DNA from: Leishmania martiniquensis
Taxonomy: Eukaryota; Euglenozoa; Kinetoplastea; Trypanosomatida; Trypanosomatidae
DNA: 64,000 bases
Reading direction: 5' to 3'
Assembly: GCF_017916325.1 (NCBI RefSeq)
Contig: NC_090160.1
Location: 873,501 to 937,500, forward strand
Part shown: in pieces, positions 9,072 to 18,580 of the stretch
Numbering within the stretch: position 1 is the first letter of the stretch
How the letters are laid out: each line of letters begins with the position of its first letter
Notes under the pieces: generated by a model
What the model was told of the DNA's origin: nothing
Seen by the model: only the letters and a program-made list of their open reading frames with translations
Database searches by the model: none
Made by a program: the position numbers and the translations under genes

Positions 9072-11074
9072 GGCAGGCCGTGCCGCTGAGTTCCTTGCTC
9101 GGTGTCAGCTACGACAATGGTGATGCCCACATGTGCTCTTCACCGCGTGTTTTACACTACCCAACGACGCTCTGCATGAGCCTGCTCCGGGGGCACGCCC
9201 CCTCCCGCTTGCTGTGCTTGCGCGCCGACAGGCGACGCACGAGGGGTGCCAAGGTGGCGGTGTAGCAATACTGTATCGTGTGCGTAGTGGATGAATGGCA
9301 TAGCGCTGCTGCTGTGCGTCTCTCTGTGCATATGCTCGTGCACTTTGCCGTTGCCGGCGTGTCGTTCACGCGCACATTATCGTCCTCCGCTTTTGCCCTG
9401 AAAGAAGACCACCGCGCACGCACGCACCCTCTCTTCCCGTCCCTTTCGTCAGGCGGCAAAGGGGAGGGAGTGTCGCTTTCATGGGCGAGGATTTGCACAC
9501 CTGAAGCTGCCCTCCAGCTCTCCTACCGCTGTCACGGCTGCTTCTTCAGCGGCGTACGCCTACACGGCAATGCGCTTTGGCAGTAGTGTCACCACCCTCC
9601 TTCATGCCCATTCCCACTGCTGCCGCTAATCGCTTCGGTGCCTCAGCAGGGCTTTCCCAGCTCTCTCCTAAGCCTATCCCCGTCCCTAACCTCTTGGTGT
9701 TGCGTGCCGTCCGTCATCGCTTTCATTCCCCCCTCCCACTTCACCAGCGTCGCTCCTTCAGTTTGAGCGCGTGCGTGCGTGCGTGTTTCGATGTGAACCG
9801 ACCGCCGCATGCAGTTTGCTGGCCTGTACACCCACCACGCACGCGACACGACGCATCTCATCCTCCTCCTCATCAGCATACCTCCCTCTCCCCATCCACT
9901 AACTCCGCCGAATTCGCCTTTTCAAAGGAGTGCGCAACAGACAGAGAGCCTCGCTTCCCCAGCTAAGTTGCTCTCTTCACGACGGACGGTGAGACGGACC
10001 TCCACAGGCATTACGGCTGACGGGCCTCCCCGCGCTGTTGCTGCCCAAGGCCTGCGCGTTACTGCGAGCGGAGACGAGTTGTGTGCTTCTGCATCTGCTC
10101 AGCGTGGCTCTCTTCAACACGCATCTCACGCGCACCATCGTGCGCATCGCTGTTTCCACTTCTCACTTGCACAACCACGCCGTCTCTTACGAGTAGGTTT
10201 GCACAGATTTCTGCTCGCTGCCGTGCTCTCCGCCTCCTTGCCTGTTTTGCGTTTGAGCGTCTCTTGAACCTTCTCTGTGCGGCCACCCTCGCTGTTGCCT
10301 GCTCGCTTGGCTCTCTTCTCGGTGACGCGACCCCTCACCTTTGCTCACACGCACTGCCAGCTGTGTATGAAGTCACCTCGCGTGCGTGCAAGTTCTTCTC
10401 CCCATTAGGGCGGCACAAACGCTGGTGGCTAAGCAAAGATAAGACGACTGCGCTTTAGCACTCTCTCTGCTCTCTGCCTTTCATCAACTGTTTTGATCTG
10501 CGCTTGCGTTTGGGGGGTGCTTGTGACTGCGCGTGTGCTGGACGAGCTCACCCTCCCTCCCCCCACTACTGGTACCCTTCCTCCACCCCCCCTTTCATCC
10601 CTCATTGGTGCTGCATTGGAGGCGACCAGGCGGAGTGAGAAAGAAAGAGACAGCCACTTTACCCCCAGTCCGGAGGAAAAAGGGGTGGCTTTCTTTTAGC
10701 TCACTCCTCCTCTCGCCATCTGCTCCCCCCCTCGGGCAGAGAAGCACAGGTGCACGGGGCCCGTCTGTTTATGCGTTGATTCGTGTACCTCTTAGTGGTG
10801 CGCTGCTCGCGAACTGGGTGCGGTCGTGTTTTTTCCCTTTTTTTGTATGCTGCAGGCTGTGTGCTCTTTTGTTGATCGCCCTCGCTCACTCCACAGCTCC
10901 CTCGCCTTCCCCTCCCCATCGCGTTTTGCCTGCTGTGCCTTTCGTTCTCGCTCTCTTGCCTCCTCCCCTTCGCGATCCGCTTCGTTGCCATTTTTCTTCC
11001 CTGAACAGGGAGAGCGGCCTTACAGATCTGCTTGTGCTGTGCCGGTGCGCGCCCTTTGGGCGGGGGTCGCGTGA
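9072..11074. other. 2-kb intergenic spacer
   Basis: No gene seen. The sequence is CT-rich through most of its length (9720-9760, 10700-10720, 10900-11000), with scattered in-frame stops in all + frames of ATG-initiated stretches. It probably holds the 3'UTR of the preceding gene and the 5'UTR of the DHHC gene. Confidence 0.55.
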
Positions 11075-12058
11075 ATGCCGCTACCTGCGCCGGCAAGGCG
11101 CAATGGGAACATTAAGGTCTTCTTTAATGGTCGCATCTTTGTTGGCCCCGACTGGCGCATCATGGTGTTGAGCGTCACGCTGATATTGGTCTGCTCCCTC
11201 CTGTTCGTCTTCTTCACAAATGAGGTCATGGCGGCTCGCGTAATCGTCGGACTGGCGGCGCTGATGTCATTGGCAGTTTTGCTTCTGTGCAGCTTGTCAG
11301 ACCCGGGCGTCCATCCGCGGCAGCCGCCCCCTCCACCTGACGCGCCTCCGCACGAGTCGCTCTGGCGCGAGCGGGAGTACGTGGACCAGAACGGTGATAT
11401 CCATCAAGCCCGTCTAGAGATAAAGTGGTGTTATAGTTGTAACATTTACCGTCCATATCGCGGGGTGCATTGCCGTTACTGTGATCGGTGCGTGGCTCGC
11501 CGCGATCACCACTGCCCGTGGACAGGAACGTGCATAGGCGCGAAGAACTACCGTTCCTACTTTGTGCTTGTCTGGGTGCTCTCTATAATGCTGTTCACGG
11601 CCCTCTGCGGCGGCATTCAGAGCTTCGCTCAGCGAGTCGCCCGGCATAGCAAGACATCGGCCGTCATCAAAGATGGCCCCAGCGCCTTCACCTCCGCCCT
11701 CATCGACACCTATTGCGTGGAGTTCATCCTCATTCTGCTGTCCTTCGTTTTTGGCCTGCTGGCGTGGTCTTTGGCAGCTTACCATACGTATCTCATCTCG
11801 CAAAACCTCACCTCGGGCGATGCCGCGAAGGACTCGGATGAGAACGTCTTCACCCACGGCAGCGTTCTCGCAAACGTGTGGGCTGCGATGACCGGCTGGC
11901 GTGACGAGGAGAAGGCATGCGCAGTCGCTCGCTCTGAGGTGGTGATCGAGGCCGGCGGCTGCGATGACGTCAGCGATGAGCCCTCGCCCGTCACCACGAC
12001 CCGCGAAGCATCGTCGCATGCGACTCTCTTCGACAATGGCGATGCCGAGCACCCATGA
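11075..12058 (+). CDS. DHHC palmitoyl-acyltransferase
   Basis: A 327-residue protein S-acyltransferase. It transfers palmitate from palmitoyl-CoA to cysteines of peripheral membrane proteins. Four membrane helices are visible: about residues 28-50, 54-75, 163-187 and 212-240. The cytosolic DHHC cysteine-rich domain lies between helices 2 and 3, with CYSCNIYRPYRGVHCRYCDR followed by DHHCPWTGTCIGAKNYR, so the catalytic DHHC and the zinc-binding Cys/His set are complete. SDPGV after helix 2 matches the family DPG motif. The usual post-helix-4 TTxE motif is weak: QNLTSGDAAKDSDENVF is the equivalent stretch. The acidic C-terminal tail is probably disordered. Target proteins and compartment (Golgi, plasma membrane or flagellum) cannot be told. 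Confidence 0.93.
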   Translation: MPLPAPARRNGNIKVFFNGRIFVGPDWRIMVLSVTLILVCSLLFVFFTNEVMAARVIVGLAALMSLAVLLLCSLSDPGVHPRQPPPPPDAPPHESLWREREYVDQNGDIHQARLEIKWCYSCNIYRPYRGVHCRYCDRCVARRDHHCPWTGTCIGAKNYRSYFVLVWVLSIMLFTALCGGIQSFAQRVARHSKTSAVIKDGPSAFTSALIDTYCVEFILILLSFVFGLLAWSLAAYHTYLISQNLTSGDAAKDSDENVFTHGSVLANVWAAMTGWRDEEKACAVARSEVVIEAGGCDDVSDEPSPVTTTREASSHATLFDNGDAEHP

Positions 12059-12744
12059 AGGGGGCATTGTGAAGAGGGGCGCTGAGATGCCATCCTCGTG
12101 AAAGTTTCTTGGCTCGCACTGATGACGCTGCTCACGCGCACGCAACAACAAAACAGCTCTACACCGAGGCCCATGGAATCGCCTCCTTCGTCTCGTTGCT
12201 GACCTCACCCCAAAGGGGAGCGGTAAAGCATCGATGAGGCTCTCGAGCTTCATGTTCCGTGCACACGTTTCTAACACTTTCCTTGACCATACTTCGATGT
12301 TGGCGGGCCGCATGCGCAGACGTACGCGTGCGAGAGAGCAAAGAGGAGAAAGGGATGGGCGAAAAAGAAAGAGAGTCAGACTTCGACCACGTCGAAGAGA
12401 GCGCTGTGGGCATTCTGAACCCCCTTCAAAAAAGCACAAGCGAGGAAGGCGCATCCCTCTTTTCATCACCTCGCACCCCCCCAAACAAGCGCGGGCCAGC
12501 TGAAGGAGGGACCGCCGTCCTTCACGCCCCTTCCTCTTCGCTCTTCTTCGCTCCTCTTCCTTCCTCAGTTTTTGCCGACAGTGCTAGGCCGCATCTACCG
12601 ACGCCGTGAGTCGCATGCGGCGCTTCATGGATCCGTTAGACTGGGAGCATCTTGGCGCCTTTGGCATGTACGTCTGTACTGCCGCTAAAGAGTCGGAGCG
12701 GGTGCTTGTGTATGTGCCCTCTGCCATCACATTCACACACACAG

Positions 12745-12760
12745 ATATATATATATATAT
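12745..12760. repeat. (AT)8 microsatellite
   Basis: Perfect dinucleotide run in the spacer; potential length marker between strains. Confidence 0.9.
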
Positions 12761-13629
12761 GTATGCGCATACGTGTGTTCTGTCTATCTGTGCCTCTGTG
12801 TTTTTCTTGTGTGTGTGTGCGAGTTTGTCCGTCCATTTTTCTCTTCTTATCTCCCTGTTTTGCGTCAGCCCAGTGACCGCAGTCGTGTTTATGCGCCCGC
12901 CTTCACACGCTCTCTATGCACATGCGCGCGCATGAACAGGGATGTGCATATGTGCCCCCCTTTCCTCCCTCGCCGTTTCTCTGCCCTTTCAGCCTGCTAA
13001 CAGTTTTGTACACTGTGGATGAGCGCGTACTCGGGCGCGGACGTCTCTTTTTCCCCACACACATAACCACACACGTGCGCTTGTACGGGTGTATGCCTGT
13101 GTAGGCTGCGATGCCAACTACAATAAACAAAAAAGTATCTTGCAGTTTCTCTTCGTATTGTCGGCCGCCTGCTGCCTTGCCAGTCCTTCACGCGACGGTA
13201 CGTGAAGGCGTTCAGTGGAGCTGATGCTTTGGAGAGGCGATGGAGCCACGCAAAGGCGGTGCGCCACGTGTGCACAGCCGCTTTCGTCTTTTGTTATTCG
13301 CTTCCCTCTCACTGTGGCGGCGCTTCTTTCCGCCGCTTTTTTGCCGGAGCTCTATTCTCTGCCGGCATCCGTTCGCCTTTGGGAGCTGTGCTGCTCCGCC
13401 TCTGATGCGTTTCAACGGACCTGCTCGCCGCTGTTCTCCCCCTTCCCCGCCTCCCTACCCCCCCGTGCAACTGACCAATGCCCTCTCCATCACAGTCGTA
13501 CACGTACACCTCTGCGCATCTCCGTGCATATCCCTTTTTCTTCCCTCTTTACTCTCACATCACCCCTTCCGGGGAGAAGAGACAGACAGGTCGACACAGT
13601 CGCCCCGCTCACCTGTTTCGCCCGATTTA

Positions 13630-13700
13630 ACAGGCGCACGCTCCCCTCCCTCCTTCCCTCCCTCCATCTGTCTTGTGGCTCTCTCGTGCCCTGACGGGAG
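13630..13700 (+). promoter_or_regulatory. polypyrimidine tract / candidate SL acceptor
   Basis: Dense CT run (ctcccctccctccttccctc and following bases), then AG dinucleotides at the cgggag just before the ATG at 13705. This is a likely trans-splicing acceptor region for the RING gene. The exact AG is not determinable from sequence alone. Confidence 0.4.
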
Positions 13701-13704
13701 AAAA

Positions 13705-14613
13705 ATGCAGCCAGCCACTGCCCCTTTCATCCTCCGCTCTTCGTACAAAGATGCACACATTAGCGACACGCAAATTGCGCGACCGATCACAGAGCTAATG
13801 ATCAACACGTTCGGCGCGCAGCTCACGAACAAGTACGACGCACACATTCCTGCCGTTGCCAGCTCTCTCTACACACTCTTTTCGATGTCCCGAGTACAGA
13901 CCCTCGGACACGAGTTCTGTGACTTGCTGCCTGTGACAAAGGCGCATCCGTGGCAGACAGTGGGACCGGCACGCGTGTTCCTGCTCGCCATGCTGCAGCT
14001 TGCCGAGCCGACGGCGGTGTTCTGGGCGGCCCGCAAGTTTTTTCCTGATATGTCCGCGGCGGATGTTGATGAGGTACTGAAGAAGATGGTGCTCTGCGCA
14101 CTGTTTCTCTTTGAGCGATTCGGCACACTTCCCCATCGAATCGTGCGGATGCGGTTCCTGAGCCTGAAGCCGTCGCGGACCTTGCAGGACAGTGATGGTG
14201 CCCCGGGTTCGTACCTGGTGCTGGGCCTCGTGCTGCTGGTAGAGCTGGTAGTGCGCCTTTGGCGTTACAGCAAGGAGCGCAGCTCGCGCGAGGCGAGGCG
14301 GTCGGCTGAAGCGGCTACTACCACAAGCAGTGACGAGGATGCGGAGGACGCACGGACAGGGAAGTGCATGTTGTGTTTAAGCAACCGCAAGTGCCCAGCG
14401 GCGACTAGCTGCGGCCACATTTTTTGCTGGCGGTGCATCGCTGAGTGGATCCAGTCGAACCCGCAGGAGGCGGTGTGCCCGTTCTGCCGCCAGCACATCA
14501 CGACACAGTCACTGGTACCGCTATTTTTTTATGTGTCAAAAGAGCCGCCCCGTGTGGGAACAGCGGCGGACGACGTCGCCTCACCCGCCAGCAGCGGCAC
14601 ACCCGCTGCGTGA
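13705..14613 (+). CDS. PEX10: peroxisome/glycosome biogenesis RING E3, PEX10-like
   Basis: A 302-residue protein with the PEX2/PEX10/PEX12 layout: an N-terminal helical membrane domain, a hydrophobic segment at ~172-187 (YLVLGLVLLVELVVRLW), and a C-terminal RING finger from C221 to ~262. The RING reads CMLC, CGHIFCWRCIAEW, CPFC, which is a C3HC4 arrangement. CGHxFCWxC is typical of PEX10. In trypanosomatids PEX10, PEX2 and PEX12 form the glycosomal-membrane ubiquitin ligase that recycles the import receptor PEX5. The family is clear; PEX10 rather than PEX2/12 is judged from the complete C3HC4 ring. The frame is open upstream, but MQPATAPFI gives the family-like length. Confidence 0.85.
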   Translation: MQPATAPFILRSSYKDAHISDTQIARPITELMINTFGAQLTNKYDAHIPAVASSLYTLFSMSRVQTLGHEFCDLLPVTKAHPWQTVGPARVFLLAMLQLAEPTAVFWAARKFFPDMSAADVDEVLKKMVLCALFLFERFGTLPHRIVRMRFLSLKPSRTLQDSDGAPGSYLVLGLVLLVELVVRLWRYSKERSSREARRSAEAATTTSSDEDAEDARTGKCMLCLSNRKCPAATSCGHIFCWRCIAEWIQSNPQEAVCPFCRQHITTQSLVPLFFYVSKEPPRVGTAADDVASPASSGTPAA

Positions 14614-15593
14614 GGTGGACGGCTCAGTGAAACGTGACAGAGACGCGGTGATGCTCTCGTTTGTATGTGATTGCTTGAGTTTGTGCTCGGGCGGACATGC
14701 TTTTCCCCCAAGCCTTTTGGAGTAGCGGGCGACTCCGCTACTGTCTCTGTGCGCGGGCTTTTCTATTCGCTCCTGTGTTGTGATGTGTCGCACGCCTTCG
14801 TGAGGTCGGATACTGTGTGCCGTAGACGAGAACCACGTGAGCAGCGGCGTGTGGATAGGGCGGCGTCACATGAACTCGTGGACTGCTGCTTCTGAGTTGC
14901 CGCACTGCAGCCGTTGGACAAGCGGCTCCTTCACTTTCTTTAGGGGGGAGCGGAGGTGGCGGTCTCCACGCACACACACACATACCAAGTGAAGTAAAAC
15001 AAAGCAACGGAAGTGTGTCGATGATGGGCCAGCAGGGGAGTGGAGGCGAGGAAGAAAGGAGGGAAGGGAGAGGTTAACGAAGTGAATGCTTCCCCCTCTT
15101 CCCTTCACTCACCGGTGCCCCTCAGTGTCCCTGTTCTCTCGCACCTCTACTGAACTTCTCGCCGCCGTCTCGCCGTCTGGCACTCGCGGTATATTGGCAA
15201 TGGAAAAGGGGGGAGGGCGATAGACGGGGCTTCCTCTTGTGCCCTTCGTGTACCCTCTGTGGATCTCCCCTCTTTTCCCTCACCTTCGCGGCCCCCCTTC
15301 TCTCTCCCAAGTGTTACTCTCCGTTGTGGTTGCGTCCGTGTGCCCCACACCCTTTCCCCCGCTGATTGAGCACACCTTTGGCACACGCAGCGCGCGGGCA
15401 AACACGCGTAGCTGATGGGGCGCATGTGCTGATTGAAAGAATATGCGAGAACGTACACGCCATTCAACAGTCAGGCATCACCAGGTGTACCCCCGAGTCG
15501 ACAGTCGGCGTGAGTGGTCTATTTCACTGTACACGCACACATTTCCTTTACGTTGCACTGCTGGGGGAGAGAGAGAAGCGAAGTGCGTCTGCC
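14614..15593. other. intergenic spacer
   Basis: No gene seen. CT-rich tracts near 15080-15130 and 15255-15310 could direct splicing of the LRR/EF-hand gene. Confidence 0.55.
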
Positions 15594-17546
15594 ATGTCGT
15601 CTAGAAAGGCGGAAGATATCATCCGCGGCAATTGGGATGCCACAGAGCTGTCGCTATCTGGCATGCACTTGACTTCGCTGGATGTGGTGGTACCCCTTCT
15701 GGCACATATGCCGAGGCTGCGGTGCCTCAATTTGTCGCACAACGAGCTCCGCGACCTCCCACGAGACCTCTCGGCGCTGTCCAGGCTCGAGACACTTGAC
15801 CTCAGCTTCAACCCCCTTGGAGGCGTTCACCACATTCTCGATGGACTGCTGTCGCTGCCGCGGCTTGCCTCTCTTTCCGTGAGCCTTCCTGCACCGGTCG
15901 AAGAGGCGGAGAAGCAGCTGATCATGCGGCTTCCCGCCCTCGCCTGCTTGAATGGCACCACCCTGGTTGGCCCGGCAGAGAAGGGGGGGCGCAGCGCTGC
16001 CGACCATGACATCCCTTCTGCGGTGGAGACCCCGCTGGCGAGCAGAGCGTGCTGGAAGCCGACGGACTCGGCAGACATCGAGCGCCTCTTCGCGGATGTC
16101 AGCCACCAAGGCTCCTCCAGCGCGCAGGTGTTCTTGGATTACATGAGACGCGTCGTCCAGCACGTCATGTGCTTGACAGCAGCAGAGGAGGACGCCTTCG
16201 CGCAGGAGGGCGAGGTGCTCAAGGCGCGGCGCCTTCTCTACGAGTTCTGCTTTGACGATCTCATACGGAGCGTCTTCAAAGGTGGAAACGACTTACTTGG
16301 CCGGCAGCTGCAGGCGTTGCTGCGCTACGAGTCGGCCATGATGGACCAGTACGACATGCACTGGCGCCGGCTGTTGCGCGATCGTGATGGCAGGGTGGCT
16401 CGCACGCGGCGGGATGTGCAGGACGCCATGGCGGACATCCGCTCTCTCATCGAGCTTTGGCCAGAAGGCGGGGCGCAGGAGCCGTCGATGGAAAAGGAGG
16501 CGTCGCACGGCAATGGTGCGAGTGCGGGTGCGAGTGCGTCGCTCGGAGCGACTCCACTAGTGCGCATGGGGCACGCCACCCAAATGGACGTGAGCCGTCT
16601 GGGCGTCTCCCCGCAGCCACTGCCGCCGGCCGGGCTCGCGCGGCGCTCTCAGCGGCTATCTTTTGAACCCAAGGCGCGGAGGCTGAGCTTCACGAAGGTT
16701 CTGTCGCTGAGGCAGCTGAAGGAAATCATCGAGGACATTTACACCTCTAAGATGAGGTACGATGGCAAGTGCAAGCAGAACCAGCTGCCTCTCGAGACAA
16801 TGGAGCAGCACATGTACACCTACTTGAATCAAAGGTATGGACTCCGGGACATCGTTTTAGAGTGGGCCACCGCCATTGTGAGGGCCGTGCAGCGCTACGC
16901 GCCGGAGGATAACGACGTTGCCGTGTTTGGCAAGATATTGCGCAACGAGGTCGATGAGGAGTTCCGCTTTGTCCAACAGCACCTTCGCGAGACGGTGAAA
17001 GAGCTGCTGCGCATGCACATCAAGGAGAAGCAGCCTCGCGGCGGTGTGGTGGAGCTCAACAACGCACTCCAGCAGGTGATGAGAGGCACGGTGGCCGAGG
17101 ACGCGTGGAAGGAGGTAGTCCAGTACATGTACAACGTCAGTGACGCTGCCCTCATCACGACCATAATTCATCAGTACCTATACCGGCAGTCCCTAAAGCA
17201 GCAGCGCGATCGAAAGGAGGGGTCGAGCCTGTCGCCAACGGCGGCGTACTCACAGCTGCTGTACAAGGACTTTGTGCGGTTGCTTCTAGACTTCCAGCTG
17301 GATGGGCACGTGTGCTTTCTGGAACGCTACGTGCAGATATTCCGGCGGCACGACAGCGACCAGAACGGCATCGTGAACGGCTCCGAGTTCGCCTCTATCC
17401 TGCGTGAGCTGGACCCGAGCAAAGGCGAGGAGGCGGCGGAGTCGATGGTGGGGCAGATCGATCCGCACGGGAGCCGGCTGATCACCTTCTCGGAGAGCGT
17501 TGCCTTCCTGAACGACGAATTGCTCAGGCTGCACAATGCCCAATAG
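15594..17546 (+). CDS. leucine-rich-repeat and EF-hand protein
   Basis: A 650-residue protein. Residues ~15-115 carry three to four leucine-rich repeats (LRCLNLSHNELRDLP, LETLDLSFNPLGG). Residues ~365-540 form a helical region around LKEIIEDIYTSKMRYDGKC and ETMEQHMYTYLNQRYGL, which I recall from large ciliary/flagellar proteins of protists, so an axonemal or basal-body role is inferred. Near the C-terminus, residues 587-598 (DSDQNGIVNGSE) form one canonical EF-hand calcium loop; a second, degenerate loop (DPHGSRLITFSE) follows. There is no membrane segment. The ATG at 15594 starts at MSSRKAEDIIRGNW; upstream in-frame sequence looks like UTR. Confidence 0.85.
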   Translation: MSSRKAEDIIRGNWDATELSLSGMHLTSLDVVVPLLAHMPRLRCLNLSHNELRDLPRDLSALSRLETLDLSFNPLGGVHHILDGLLSLPRLASLSVSLPAPVEEAEKQLIMRLPALACLNGTTLVGPAEKGGRSAADHDIPSAVETPLASRACWKPTDSADIERLFADVSHQGSSSAQVFLDYMRRVVQHVMCLTAAEEDAFAQEGEVLKARRLLYEFCFDDLIRSVFKGGNDLLGRQLQALLRYESAMMDQYDMHWRRLLRDRDGRVARTRRDVQDAMADIRSLIELWPEGGAQEPSMEKEASHGNGASAGASASLGATPLVRMGHATQMDVSRLGVSPQPLPPAGLARRSQRLSFEPKARRLSFTKVLSLRQLKEIIEDIYTSKMRYDGKCKQNQLPLETMEQHMYTYLNQRYGLRDIVLEWATAIVRAVQRYAPEDNDVAVFGKILRNEVDEEFRFVQQHLRETVKELLRMHIKEKQPRGGVVELNNALQQVMRGTVAEDAWKEVVQYMYNVSDAALITTIIHQYLYRQSLKQQRDRKEGSSLSPTAAYSQLLYKDFVRLLLDFQLDGHVCFLERYVQIFRRHDSDQNGIVNGSEFASILRELDPSKGEEAAESMVGQIDPHGSRLITFSESVAFLNDELLRLHNAQ

Positions 17547-18580
17547 AACGCCCACAAGTAGGGGCACGCGTGACGTGAATGCGCAAGCGATCTCATGGTT
17601 CGTATCTCCTCGAAAGCCTCCCCTCCCCTCTTCGTCTGCCTTCGCCGCCTCTTTCTTTTCGTCGACCCTCTCCCCATCGTGCACTACCTTGTGCTACGGC
17701 GACGACTAGAGTCGTCCATGTGGAAAGCGAGGGGCGCATTTGCGCCGTTGTTTCTGCGCTTACCTGCGCAACGACCTCGACATCTTGATGGGCACTAGGG
17801 CTGCAGCTCACGCGTCGGCATGCCCGGATGTGTGGCATCGAGGCAGCGATGCGAGGGGACGAGAGAGTCGCGGTGCGCCACCCGCCAACCCCTGCGCTTC
17901 CTGCTTCCTCACCTCCCTCAGGTCGCATTTCTACATGAGGCGGGTCTAAACGCGTGCGTGTTGGCCTAGCGAAGCGGAAGAGGCACACTCGGTGCTGCCG
18001 GCTCGTGGCTATCGCATCGGCAGGGGAGCTATTTTGAATCCTGCACTCCTCCCTCCCATAGTCCACCCCTTTCTCCTGTGCTCCCTTTACGTCCCTGCAC
18101 TCTCTCGATCGCTCACCCGTGCTCTTGCCTCTGTCCCTCCTTCCCCCCCCGACACACACACACTTGACGAGGTTCGTCGAACTGCTATCGGCGCAATGGC
18201 GCTCGCTCGCTTTTCGCCCTGCTCACGCTCATGGATCGAGCGAGCCAAAGGACAGCAGCAACACGGTAGTGGACGGCGGCCGGGCTTATACGCCAAGGGA
18301 AAGCAAAACAGCGTGACTGAAACAGGGGCTCGCCGGGGAGGAGGTTCGCGTGTGTGTCTCTCTTCATCTCCCTCTCTGTGTACGCTTGAGTGACGTTGAG
18401 GCTTCTCGTCTTCCTATCACCCACTCGTCGCGCGGCTGCGCTCTTGAAGTCTGCTACGCAGGGGTGGCGCCAGCTTTCTCTTTGGCGTCTGTGCGCCTCT
18501 CTCTGCCTCTATCGCCGTTTGCTGCCAATTGTTTACTATCTTTTCCCTTTTAGCGAGCCATTTCGTCGGTGTGGGCACTC
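17547..18580. other. intergenic spacer
   Basis: No gene seen. The sequence is pyrimidine-rich near 18040-18150 and again at 18470-18550, the latter ending in a T/C tract followed by AG (ttttcccttttag, about 18541-18553). That is a good candidate acceptor for the gene at 18581. Confidence 0.55.
18541..18553 (+). promoter_or_regulatory. candidate SL trans-splice acceptor
   Basis: The tract ttttcccttttag ends in AG 28 bases before the ATG of the ASH-RhoGAP gene, a typical trypanosomatid arrangement. Confidence 0.45.

Larger units (their letters stand above)
12059..13704. other. intergenic spacer with AT microsatellite
   Basis: No gene seen in 1.65 kb. It contains an (AT)8 repeat at 12745-12760, T-rich and GT-rich blocks (12770-12850), and a strong CT tract at ~13630-13690 just before the PEX10-like gene. 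Confidence 0.55.

Noticed and set aside
15366..15593. N-terminal extension of the LRR/EF-hand protein
   Set aside because: In frame but begins at TTG and lacks LRR pattern; treated as 5'UTR.
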